Assembly (NCBI GenBank): GCA_002309635.1
Contig: DBXO01000022.1
Coordinates: 1 to 17,314, forward strand
Source: Ruminococcus flavefaciens
Lineage (GTDB): Bacteria; Bacillota; Clostridia; Oscillospirales; Ruminococcaceae
Reading direction: 5' to 3'
Length of the DNA stretch: 17,314 bases
Below the pieces are notes generated by a model, which had not been told where the DNA came from, did not search any database, and saw only the letters and a list, made by a program, of their open reading frames with translations. The position numbers were made by a program, and so were the translations under genes. Positions within the stretch are counted from its first letter, which is position 1. Each line of letters starts with the position of its first letter. Shown piece after piece: positions 8,261 to 15,061 of this stretch.

Positions 8261-8398
8261 CTGAAATGCCCTGCATATGTGAGATGGCTATGGCAGCTCC
8301 ATGTATAGCCGCTGAGTAAAACCTTTTGATAAAATGGTTCTCCCTGATAGATACATATAAGGCTGCTGAAGCCGTCCCGCACATACAAGGCATTTCAG
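8261..8398 (-). other. Rod-like inverted-repeat element after sigE (structured RNA or palindromic element)
   Basis: The two ends are perfect 10-bp complements (CTGAAATGCC at 8261-8270 and GGCATTTCAG at 8389-8398). Inward pairing continues for nine more pairs with G-U wobbles (minus-strand TTGTATGTG against CATATGCAG). Further inward are GGGA/TCTC and GGCT/AGCC, GCAGC/GCTGC, ATGTAT/ATACAT, and an apical AACC...GGTT hairpin. The outer stem includes the sigE TGA. No T-run follows directly, so it is not a classical terminator. It may be a 3'-UTR structure, a small RNA with a 6S-like rod shape, or a miniature palindromic insert. I see no target-site duplication. Confidence 0.6.
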
Positions 8399-9093
8399 GA
8401 AACGCTTTCTATCTTGACACGGAGTTTTTTGATTATTTTCTTTTCGAGGCGTGAGATATATGACTGTGAGATACCGATAATGTCGGCGACCTCTTTCTGG
8501 GTCTTTTCCTTGCCGTCAATAAGTCCGAAGCGCATTTCCATTATCTCTCTTTCGCGGTCGCATAGCTCGGCAACTGCATTCCGCAGTATATCACGCTCGG
8601 CTTCGTTTTCTATGCCCTTGTTGACGATGTCGTCGTCGGTGCCGAGTATGTCTGATAAGAGTAGCTCGTTGCCGTCGTAGTCGATGTTGAGCGGCTCGTC
8701 TATTGACAGGTCGTTGCGGTACTGTGAGGACTTGCGCAGGAACATGAGTATCTCGTTCTCTATACACCGGGAAGCGTATGTTGCCAGTTTGATATTCTTT
8801 GTGGGGCAGAAGGTGTTTACGGCTTTGATAAGTCCTATCGTACCTATTGAGACAAGATCCTCTATACCTATCCCCGTGGATTCAAATTTTTTTGCTATGT
8901 AGACTACGAGGCGCAGATTGTGCTCGATAAGGCAGTTGCGTGCTTTGGTATCGTGGCTGCTGAGGCGGGAGAATACTTCTGTCTCTTCCTCACGTGTGAG
9001 GGGAGGGGGCAGCGTATCCGAGCCGTTTACGTAGAAAACTCTGCAGGTGAATCTTTTTTTCAGGTACTCTTTGATAATTCTGATGATGTTCAT
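8395..9093 (-). CDS. sigE: Sporulation sigma factor sigma-E precursor
   Basis: Sigma-70 family factor for early mother-cell gene expression during endospore formation, made as an inactive precursor. In the 232 residues: a pro-segment (about 1-22) ending in FYVNGSDTLPPPL, matching the YYIGGSEALPPPL region of B. subtilis pro-sigma-E; region 2 (about 55-120) with NLRLVVYIAKKFE and ATYASRCIENEILM; DEPLNID and LLLSDILGTDDD linkers nearly identical to SigE; and a region 4.2 helix-turn-helix with TQKEVADIIGISQSYISRLEKKI (about 198-220). The pro-region is about seven residues shorter than in B. subtilis. AAGGAG lies 9 bases before the ATG. The gene follows spoIIGA by 24 bases. No sigG follows, unlike in most Bacilli and many Clostridia. 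Confidence 0.97.
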   Translation of the reverse strand: MNIIRIIKEYLKKRFTCRVFYVNGSDTLPPPLTREEETEVFSRLSSHDTKARNCLIEHNLRLVVYIAKKFESTGIGIEDLVSIGTIGLIKAVNTFCPTKNIKLATYASRCIENEILMFLRKSSQYRNDLSIDEPLNIDYDGNELLLSDILGTDDDIVNKGIENEAERDILRNAVAELCDREREIMEMRFGLIDGKEKTQKEVADIIGISQSYISRLEKKIIKKLRVKIESVS

Positions 9094-9117
9094 GACTTTT
9101 TTCTCCTTTGTTTATGC

Positions 9118-9933
9118 CTATATTTTTAGCAGCTTCGGGTTGAACACGGCTTTCCCTCCGCATTCTCCGAAACCTATGACAGCATCGACAGGCTTCCTAT
9201 CGCCGCTTGTGCAGCTCCTTATCAGCACCTCGTCGGGACGGAATACGGGTATCAGTCCGCTGCCGGAAACGGCTGAGCAGGGTAGGAGCCGAAATCCTTT
9301 TGGGAGCAGCGATATATCAAGCTCTGAGCCTGTCAGCTCTGAAAAGCTCTCCGACGAACATATTATCACGGGGGAGCCTGTGAAATAGTCCACAAGAGAG
9401 TTGCCGGTATCTGCAAGTCCTTTCAGTGATATGACCCTTTTCCCCGCACGTATGAGTACGTTGTAGCTGTCATCGGGAGAGCGGTCCGCCAGTATGCGTA
9501 TGAGCCTTACGGCGAGATATAACACAGCCGTAGTGACGATAAGTATGAGTAGAGAAAAATCTATGTAAAAACAGGCGTTGTTGCAGTGGATGAACTTTGG
9601 TGCGAGGATGGTATATACGCTGTATACCGTTCCAGCAAGGACAAAGTTCGCAGCGAAGAATGCGGCAGTGTTGATCATCAGCCGTTTTCTGCCTTTAAAT
9701 CCGAATGCAAGTGCTACTATGCTCACCGCAGCTAACAGTTTTATAAGAATTGATAGCACGGTGCCGAGGCTTGGCAGGAGTATGGTAAGGGAAAAAAGGC
9801 TGCCGATGACCGAAGCCGCTATGCACCGACCTGTGCGCAGGGGCGAATGGGTGAATCCAGCGGTTATCCGCAGCAGGAAAAAGTTTACATAGATATTCAA
9901 TACTATAAGCACATCGACATATATAGTCTGCAC
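9118..9933 (-). CDS. spoIIGA: SpoIIGA, membrane protease that processes pro-sigma-E
   Basis: Membrane aspartic-type protease that removes the pro-segment of sigma-E after a signal from the forespore (SpoIIR). The first 150 residues hold about five hydrophobic helices starting with DVLIVLNIYVNFFLL. The soluble C-terminal domain has the active-site LADTGNSL motif (D175) and ends with a VIGFGE/GGKAVFNP segment typical of the family. At 271 residues it is a little shorter than the B. subtilis protein (about 309). The start is GTG (9931-9933), supported by GGGAGG 6 bases upstream. It precedes its substrate gene sigE in one operon, and the upstream promoter looks Spo0A-type. Confidence 0.95.
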   Translation of the reverse strand: MQTIYVDVLIVLNIYVNFFLLRITAGFTHSPLRTGRCIAASVIGSLFSLTILLPSLGTVLSILIKLLAAVSIVALAFGFKGRKRLMINTAAFFAANFVLAGTVYSVYTILAPKFIHCNNACFYIDFSLLILIVTTAVLYLAVRLIRILADRSPDDSYNVLIRAGKRVISLKGLADTGNSLVDYFTGSPVIICSSESFSELTGSELDISLLPKGFRLLPCSAVSGSGLIPVFRPDEVLIRSCTSGDRKPVDAVIGFGECGGKAVFNPKLLKI

Positions 9934-9965
9934 TGCACACCTCCCGAACTGCTGTCTGTAGTATT

Positions 9966-9998
9966 ATTATAATGCAGCAGGTCCGCAGATTATGTCAG
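9966..9998 (-). promoter_or_regulatory. Promoter of spoIIGA-sigE with an over-long spacer
   Basis: Minus-strand TATAAT (9966-9971) has no -35 match at 16-18 bases, but CTGACA (9993-9998) lies 21 bases upstream. The B. subtilis spoIIG promoter likewise has an over-long spacer (22 bp) and needs Spo0A~P bound at the -35. On the plus strand ATGTC recurs at a 10-base step (TATGTCAGAA and CATGTCTCGG, 9991-10010), the geometry of tandem 0A boxes, though the boxes match the TGTCGAA consensus imperfectly. Confidence 0.6.
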
Positions 9999-10016
9999 AA
10001 CATGTCTCGGAGAAAT

Positions 10017-10053
10017 AAAAAACCGCTGCTGCTTCATGAAGAAGCGGCAGCGG
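10017..10053 (-). terminator. Intrinsic terminator after the helicase-microprotein transcript
   Basis: On the minus strand a 13-bp GC-rich stem (arms at 10041-10053 and 10023-10035, one mismatch, 5-base loop) is followed directly by TTTTTT (10022-10017). It ends the helicase/microprotein transcript just upstream of the spoIIGA promoter and insulates the sporulation operon. No T-run follows on the plus strand. Confidence 0.9.
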
Positions 10054-10081
10054 AATGTTCTCAAATGCTGACGATCAGGCC

Positions 10082-10180
10082 TTACCAGCCAAGAAATGGC
10101 AGCAGTATTGCAGCGAGTGCCATTAATCCAGCAAGCACAAGCATAAGTACTCTTATCCATGTTTTTTTGTTCCCGCTCAC
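10082..10180 (-). CDS. 32-residue single-helix membrane microprotein
   Basis: A short frame beginning with GTG (10178-10180) encodes MSGNKKTWIRVLMLVLAG followed by LMALAAILLPFLGW and a TAA stop. It has a positively charged N-terminus (KK, R) and one hydrophobic helix (about residues 9-30), so a cytoplasm-in single-pass membrane protein is likely. AAGGAG lies 8 bases before the GTG and overlaps the stop codon of the helicase gene, which points to translational coupling. The overlapping ATG at 10180-10182 is followed at once by TGA and cannot be used. The strong terminator begins 29 bases after the stop, so this is the last gene of the unit. I do not recognise the family. Function unknown. Confidence 0.72.
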   Translation of the reverse strand: MSGNKKTWIRVLMLVLAGLMALAAILLPFLGW

Positions 10181-10192
10181 ATTTATCACTCC

Positions 10193-11914
10193 TTAATGTC
10201 TTTTTTTCATGCGCTTTTTGCGGTTCGGTATGTAATCGGAGTATATCTCCGACCTCTTTTTGTTTCCGTATGCAGCCTTTTTGCGGTCGATTGAAGGCTT
10301 GTCATCGGGACGGCGCTTTCTCAGCTTTCCAGGGTCTGTACCCTTATACAGCTTTACTTCCACCTTATTGCCGTTTATCTTCATTGAATCGGTGCTGTCG
10401 ATAATGTATTCCGATTCGGCCTCGGGGACCTCAACTGTAGTGTGCTCGTCGAAAATGTCTATCTTGCCGAAATCTCTGCCTGTCATGCCTGTTGCGTCTA
10501 CAAGGGCTCCGAGTATGAAATTCGGCGCTATTCTGCGGTTTCTGCCTACGTTGATGACTATTTTCACGGTCTTTGCGCCGCTGTTCCTGCCTTTTCTGAG
10601 AGGACGTGCGCTTTCAAGGTCGGGGAGAGCCTCGGTCTCTGCTTTCAGCTGCTTTTCGATTATCCTTGCGGCAGCTTCACGGTAGTCTATGCCCTGTGAA
10701 ACGAGCCTGTCGAGAATATCATATGCGTTGTGACCTGCCTGAGCCTCTGTTATCTCGGTTATAAGAGCTTCCTTTTTCAGTGCGATTATATCGGCTTTTT
10801 CGGGAAGTGGCATTTCACGTATCTCGGCGTGAGTATACTTTTCGATGGCTCTGAGGTCGAAAAGCTGTTTCCTTCCGCTTATTAGAGTGTAGGCTGTACC
10901 TGTTCTGCCTGCTCTGCCGGTCCTGCCTATTCTGTGTATGTAGTACTCGTTGTCCTGAGGGAGATCATAGTTGAAAACTGCGTCAACTCCGCTGACGTCG
11001 ATTCCTCGCGCGGCTACATCAGTTGCTACGAGTATCCCGGCAGCCTTGTTCTTGAAGCTGTTCATCACCTGTGTACGCTGTATCTGCTTCATATCGCCGT
11101 GAAGCCCCGCAGCGCGGAATCCGCTCTTTACGAGGTCATCGGTAAGTTGGTCAACCATTGCCTTTGTGTTGCAGAATACCATTGCGGATGCAGGCTTGTA
11201 TGCGGCGAGCAGCAGCTTTAATGCGTCGGTCTTTCGGCCCATTGCCACCTCAAAGTAGAACTGCTCTATGAGGTCTACTGTTTTCTGCGCCGATTTGATT
11301 TTAATATGTACGGGATCAGTCTGATACTTTTCTGTTATAGCCATTATTTCCTTGGGCATGGTGGCTGAGAAAAGGACGGTCTGTCTGTCCGCGGGAACGT
11401 CTGCAAGTATTGACTCTATGTCCTCGCGGAAACCCATGTTCAGCATTTCGTCGGCTTCGTCAAGTATCACCGTGCGTATGGCGTCAAGCTTCAGGGTCTT
11501 TCTGCGGATATGGTCCATTACCCGTCCCGGAGTGCCGATGACTATATTTGCGCCCCGCTTGAGCTCATGTATCTGCTTTTCCATGCTGGCGCCGCCGTAT
11601 ATCGCAGAGGACTTTACGCCCTCCTTGAATTTTGCGAATTTGCGTATCTCCTCGTTTGCCTGCATTGCAAGCTCTCTTGTGGGGCAAAGTATCAGCACCA
11701 CTGCCGACTTCCTGTCGGCTTCAGTTATGCTTTCAACGGCGGGAATGCCGAAAGCGGCAGTCTTGCCTGTGCCTGTGTTGGAGCGTCCCACAACATCACG
11801 TCCTTCGAGGAGGAGGGGAATGCTCTGCTGCTGTATCTCGGTCATCTCTGTATATCCAAGCTCGTCTACAGCGCGGAGAAGCTCGTTTGACAGGTTAAGT
11901 TCATTAAAATGCAT
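10193..11914 (-). CDS. DEAD-box RNA helicase with DbpA-type RNA-binding domain
   Basis: ATP-dependent RNA helicase, probably acting in ribosome assembly or mRNA turnover, often important in the cold. Motifs in the 573 residues: Q motif (FNELNLSNELLRAV...Q28), Walker A SNTGTGKT (45-52), PTRELA (78-83), TPGRVMDH (128-135), DEAD (152-155), SAT (183-185) and HRIGRTGRAGR (327-337). Residues about 448-525 form the RRM-like DbpA RNA-binding domain, followed by a basic tail rich in Lys and Arg. DeaD/CsdA and DbpA/YxiN both carry this domain, so the exact orthologue is open. The frame extends 16 codons upstream, but only the chosen ATG has AGAGGT at 6 bases, and the upstream part overlaps the promoter. 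Confidence 0.95.
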   Translation of the reverse strand: MHFNELNLSNELLRAVDELGYTEMTEIQQQSIPLLLEGRDVVGRSNTGTGKTAAFGIPAVESITEADRKSAVVLILCPTRELAMQANEEIRKFAKFKEGVKSSAIYGGASMEKQIHELKRGANIVIGTPGRVMDHIRRKTLKLDAIRTVILDEADEMLNMGFREDIESILADVPADRQTVLFSATMPKEIMAITEKYQTDPVHIKIKSAQKTVDLIEQFYFEVAMGRKTDALKLLLAAYKPASAMVFCNTKAMVDQLTDDLVKSGFRAAGLHGDMKQIQRTQVMNSFKNKAAGILVATDVAARGIDVSGVDAVFNYDLPQDNEYYIHRIGRTGRAGRTGTAYTLISGRKQLFDLRAIEKYTHAEIREMPLPEKADIIALKKEALITEITEAQAGHNAYDILDRLVSQGIDYREAAARIIEKQLKAETEALPDLESARPLRKGRNSGAKTVKIVINVGRNRRIAPNFILGALVDATGMTGRDFGKIDIFDEHTTVEVPEAESEYIIDSTDSMKINGNKVEVKLYKGTDPGKLRKRRPDDKPSIDRKKAAYGNKKRSEIYSDYIPNRKKRMKKRH

Positions 11915-11950
11915 TTTGTTACCTCTTACATCAATATTCCAATACAAACT

Positions 11951-11979
11951 ATCATAGCACAAAAAGCCGTAAAGGTCAA
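11951..11979 (-). promoter_or_regulatory. Promoter of the DEAD-box helicase gene
   Basis: Minus-strand TTGACC (11974-11979) and TATGAT (11951-11956) are 17 bases apart, with TGC before the -10 (extended -10). The predicted leader is about 30 bases. The promoter lies between the methyltransferase stop and the helicase start, and no terminator separates the two genes, so read-through may add to expression. Confidence 0.8.
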
Positions 11980-11997
11980 GTGGAAAGCGGGCAATTC

Positions 11998-12753
11998 TTA
12001 TTGTTTTCTTCGGAAAAGCATATTGTTTACCCTCTCAGTTATGAATATTTCATCATCTTTTATCTCTATTCCGTAGCTGCTGACGATGTCCCCGGAATAT
12101 CTGCTCATTATAGTTCCGTAGGCTTTCTCGTACTTCCGCGGAAAACGGATACTGCTTATGAATGAGCCAGCAAGCCCGAAGCCGTATTTCCCGCAGAGCT
12201 GCACCCATTCTGAAAAGGTGCGGAACCTTATATGACCGTCGGGCTTTACACGCATGAACTCGTCGACAAAGCCGCCCTCATCCCCCTCATTGGGAGCTGG
12301 GTCTGAAATGAAAAAGCAGCCTTTTCCTGACAGTATGCGGTCCACTTCTGAAAGGCTGCTGTTTATATCGGGGAAATGGTGGAGGGAATACCTTGTAACG
12401 ACCATGTCGAAGCTGTTGCTTTCAAAAGGGAAAGTGCTGCCGTCATAGTTTACGAAGCTGACATTGTTCAGCCCCTCCTGAGCCGCCATTTGTCTGTTCT
12501 GCTTCAGAGTTTTTTCTACGATATCGAGACCGATAATGGTTATGTCGGGGTGCTTTTTTGCAATTGCAAAGGAGAGATAGCCGCTGCCCGTTCCAGGGTC
12601 AAGTATCCTCATTCCGTTTTGTAAGGGGAGGATACCGAGTATAGCTTCAATATGGGAGCTGTCCCGCGTCTGCCTGTTGTAGAAGCTCTGTTCCGAAAAG
12701 GCGGCCTCAAAGCTGGTCTTTGCGGCAGATATATTTTTTTCGGAGCTGTTCAT
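11998..12753 (-). CDS. Class I SAM-dependent methyltransferase
   Basis: A 251-residue methyltransferase of the Methyltransf_11/UbiE-like type. The SAM loop is LDPGTGSGY (51-59), followed by the acidic strand end GLDIV (75-79), a motif II-like FDMVVTRYSLHHF, and a post-motif strand with GCFFISDPAPNE. The C-terminal half (RFPRKYEKAY onwards) would shape substrate choice but is not one I recognise. The frame is open for 25 more codons, but GAGG at 6 bases supports the chosen ATG, and this site overlaps the stop of the preceding small membrane gene. It is the last gene of the DUF1015 block. Substrate unknown; a small molecule is most likely for this fold. Confidence 0.88.
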   Translation of the reverse strand: MNSSEKNISAAKTSFEAAFSEQSFYNRQTRDSSHIEAILGILPLQNGMRILDPGTGSGYLSFAIAKKHPDITIIGLDIVEKTLKQNRQMAAQEGLNNVSFVNYDGSTFPFESNSFDMVVTRYSLHHFPDINSSLSEVDRILSGKGCFFISDPAPNEGDEGGFVDEFMRVKPDGHIRFRTFSEWVQLCGKYGFGLAGSFISSIRFPRKYEKAYGTIMSRYSGDIVSSYGIEIKDDEIFITERVNNMLFRRKQ

Positions 12754-12761
12754 TTTCCGCC

Positions 12762-13061
12762 TCACTTTATAAACATGGAGATAATTCCCGACAGGATGTT
12801 GAAAACATACAATACGGATGCTGCACACTGCAATAGCAAGCCTATAGCGCAGCCAAGTGCGGAGAGCCTAAAGCCGGCGCTCCAGTCTTCTTTAACGGAT
12901 TTTGCGGTTATTGCAAACCCTGTGATTATCAGAAGTATAAGAGCTGTGCTTATGAGGAGAATATTGAGCTTAGTGCAGAGAAAAACCAAAAGAAGATTGA
13001 TTATTCCGAAAATTATACAGCCTTTCCATGACGGAGAGGGTGTTTTGACAGGTTCGTCCAA
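12762..13061 (-). CDS. Small membrane protein, three predicted helices
   Basis: A 99-residue hydrophobic protein. After a short polar N-terminus (DEPVKTPSPSW) come helices at about 13-30 and 33-52, a charged turn with AKSVKEDW, and a long hydrophobic stretch at about 66-98. The start codon is TTG (13059-13061); no ATG is available nearby, and AAGGAGG lies 8 bases upstream, so the TTG start is well supported. It sits between tcdA and the methyltransferase in a co-directional run, and its stop overlaps the next ribosome binding site. I do not recognise the family. Function unknown. Confidence 0.75.
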   Translation of the reverse strand: MDEPVKTPSPSWKGCIIFGIINLLLVFLCTKLNILLISTALILLIITGFAITAKSVKEDWSAGFRLSALGCAIGLLLQCAASVLYVFNILSGIISMFIK

Positions 13062-13085
13062 TGATGATACCTCCTTACCGATGAG

Positions 13086-13835
13086 TTATTTTTTATTAGT
13101 GCCGGTAAGATCCTTTATGACCTCGCTTGCAATTATAAGTCCTGCGACAGAGGGGACAAATGCTGTAGATCCCGGAGTTGAACGCCTTGCAGAGCCTGTA
13201 CGCATATCCGTTTCTCCCGAGCCGTCCTTAACTGTATTCCCCTGGGGGACTATAGGCTGCTCCCTGGAGTATACTACTTTCAGCTTCTTTACGCCGCGGC
13301 GTTTCAGCTGATAGCGCATGACCTTTGCAAGTGGACATACCGAGGTCTTGTATATATCGGAGACCTCAAATGCAGCTGGGTCGAGCTTGTTTCCTGCGCC
13401 CATTGAGCTTATAACGGGAACTCCTGCACTTTTGGCCTGCATGATTATCTCTATCTTGCCCGTTACGGTATCGATAGCGTCAACAGCATAGTCAAACTGA
13501 GAAAAATCTAACTTGTCCGCAGTATCGGGCATATAGAACATTCTGTGGCAGGTCACCTTGCAGTCGGGATTTATCTCATGTATACGCTGAGCAGCAGCGT
13601 CCACCTTGTACATGCCTATAGTGCTGCTCAGGGCGATTATCTGACGGTTTATATTGGTAACGCAGACCTTGTCGTCGTCAATGAGGTCAAGTGCGCCGAT
13701 TCCCGAGCGGGCGAGAGCTTCAACGGCATAGCCGCCTACGCCGCCCACACCGAAAACTGCCACACGGGAGTTTGCAAGTATTTTCATGGCTTCTTCGCCG
13801 AAAAGAAGCTCGGTTCTTGAAAAACGGTCGGACAT
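13086..13835 (-). CDS. tcdA: tRNA threonylcarbamoyladenosine dehydratase TcdA
   Basis: E1/ThiF-like enzyme that uses ATP to cyclise t6A at position 37 of ANN-decoding tRNAs to ct6A (TcdA/CsdL; YrvM in B. subtilis). In 249 residues: the nucleotide-binding GVGGVGG (29-35), DLIDDDKVCVTNINRQ (50-65) with the ATP-contacting N63/R64 pair, AIDTVTGK (120-127), and MGAGNKLDP (145-153). The KTSVCPLAKVMR segment (164-174) is typical of the family. Length fits the family. AAGGAG lies 6 bases before the ATG, and 13 bases separate it from the GNAT gene. No t6A synthesis gene (tsaB, C, D or E) is in the window. Confidence 0.93.
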   Translation of the reverse strand: MSDRFSRTELLFGEEAMKILANSRVAVFGVGGVGGYAVEALARSGIGALDLIDDDKVCVTNINRQIIALSSTIGMYKVDAAAQRIHEINPDCKVTCHRMFYMPDTADKLDFSQFDYAVDAIDTVTGKIEIIMQAKSAGVPVISSMGAGNKLDPAAFEVSDIYKTSVCPLAKVMRYQLKRRGVKKLKVVYSREQPIVPQGNTVKDGSGETDMRTGSARRSTPGSTAFVPSVAGLIIASEVIKDLTGTNKK

Positions 13836-13848
13836 AGTTTACTCCTTC

Positions 13849-14814
13849 TTATAGTGACTTTTCCATGTATCCGCAGGTAAAAGGGAAGAAATCGAACTTT
13901 TTCGTGTCTGTATGTACAGCTCCATGCTTTTCGTACCATTTACGGAGCTTCTCATTTTCTTCAACTATGCTGAATACAAGCTTCTCGCAGCCTTTATCCT
14001 TTGCTTTTGTACAGGCATCGGCGAATAGAGCGCTGCCAATGCTTTTATGCCTGTATTCGGGAAGAACGCAGAGATTATTCAGCTCGCATTCATTGTTTTC
14101 GAGCAAAAGCAGGGAATAATATCCGATAATTCTTCCGTTTTCGGAAAAATAGCCATACATTGGACGGTGCTCGCTGTCAAACTGCGAGTACAGCTTATCA
14201 TCAGTAGTTGCAAAGGCAACAAATCTGGGAGCATTTTCCACAGTGAAGCCGAACTCATTGGCAACAGTCATAAAGCTCGTTCTTATGACTTCCGTACATT
14301 CTGGAATATTATTTCTTGCTATAGCTTTTATTGCAAGTATTGCAGGAGTTCTGAATTTTTCCAGACGATAGAGCCGCTCCTCGTCAAGCTCAGCCTTGCC
14401 GTCCTTGTAGTCGTAGCCAAACTTCCTGTAAAACTGGCAGCCTGTAATTGACGAGGGTATCTCTATACGCTTTGCACGGAGGAAGTACTCGTCCTTTTCG
14501 AGAGTTTCAATAATAAGCCTGCCCACGCCTTTTCCTTGATATTCGGGGAGTACAAATATAGTGAACAGGCCGCTCTCGTCCTCTTTGCCCCAGAACGGAC
14601 CTATAGAGCCGCAGCCGATGATAGTATCGTTATCCTCGACTACATAGAAGTGCGTCCAGCCTGCACGTTCAAGGATATTCTGCGGCTGTTGTGATTTTAT
14701 GAGCTCTTCCATCAGCTCGGCAGGGTAGTCCTTAACATTGGATATTCTTATAGTTTTTATGACAACAGCCGAAACTGCGGCTGCGTCTGATTCTTTAAAT
14801 CTTCTTATGTTCAT
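13849..14814 (-). CDS. Tandem GNAT N-acetyltransferase
   Basis: A 321-residue protein with two GNAT folds, about 1-155 and 160-321. Each has a beta4/motif A region ending in VLPEY: the first is followed by QGKGVG (93-98), the standard acetyl-CoA pyrophosphate loop; the second by RHKSIG (255-260), where the usual glycine is serine. The first domain resembles the small YhdJ/ElaA-like acetyltransferases with a Q-F-Y-R-K-F-G-Y end; the second has KWYEKHGAVHT. Both domains may bind acetyl-CoA or one may be structural. AAGGAG lies 7 bases before the ATG, and the start follows the DUF3781 stop by one base. Substrate unknown. Confidence 0.9.
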   Translation of the reverse strand: MNIRRFKESDAAAVSAVVIKTIRISNVKDYPAELMEELIKSQQPQNILERAGWTHFYVVEDNDTIIGCGSIGPFWGKEDESGLFTIFVLPEYQGKGVGRLIIETLEKDEYFLRAKRIEIPSSITGCQFYRKFGYDYKDGKAELDEERLYRLEKFRTPAILAIKAIARNNIPECTEVIRTSFMTVANEFGFTVENAPRFVAFATTDDKLYSQFDSEHRPMYGYFSENGRIIGYYSLLLLENNECELNNLCVLPEYRHKSIGSALFADACTKAKDKGCEKLVFSIVEENEKLRKWYEKHGAVHTDTKKFDFFPFTCGYMEKSL

Positions 14815-14815
14815 A

Positions 14816-15061
14816 TTATCGCTCCTTTCTGAGTTTATGAGCGGTGATTATGGTATAGCTGTAAGCGTTCACAGTGATGATACAGCCGTTTATGGTTATG
14901 TACCAGTTCTTCCCTTTGCGCTCTATGTCAGCATCGGGAGAGCTTATCTGCTCCCTGCACCATTCAACGATATCGGCGCAGTCAAGTGACAAATTCCTCT
15001 TTATACGAATCACGCCAAGCTCCGTTGTGTGGAGCTCGGCGAGGTTGCTTAACAATTCCAT
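14816..15061 (-). CDS. DUF3781 family protein
   Basis: An 81-residue protein with the features I associate with DUF3781: an N-terminal LHTTELGVIRIKRNL stretch, a central WCREQI helix, KGKNWYITING and a C-terminal ITVNAYSYTIITAHK. The pattern suggests a small alpha/beta domain, and no catalytic motif is evident. Its ATG shares a base with the stop of the DUF1015 gene (TAATG), so translation is probably coupled; AGGAT lies about 9 bases upstream. The molecular role of the family is unknown to me. Confidence 0.82.
   Translation of the reverse strand: MELLSNLAELHTTELGVIRIKRNLSLDCADIVEWCREQISSPDADIERKGKNWYITINGCIITVNAYSYTIITAHKLRKER

Noticed and set aside
8202..8393. A 63-codon minus-strand open frame between sigE and recJ
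   Set aside because: It starts inside the palindromic element, has no ribosome binding site, runs through the recJ promoter and has no protein-like pattern I recognise.
8261..8398. Firm assignment of the palindromic element as 6S RNA
   Set aside because: The rod shape is similar but the element is shorter than usual 6S RNA, lacks an evident promoter of its own and has no clear central bubble; only a covariance search could decide.
11352..11957. A 201-codon plus-strand open frame opposite the helicase gene
   Set aside because: It is antisense to a certain gene, is rich in Ser/Arg as expected of a shadow frame, and has no ribosome binding site.
12754..12828. An N-terminal extension of the methyltransferase by 25 residues
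   Set aside because: It would overlap the small membrane gene by over 60 bases; the internal ATG has GAGG at the right distance and starts a sensible domain.
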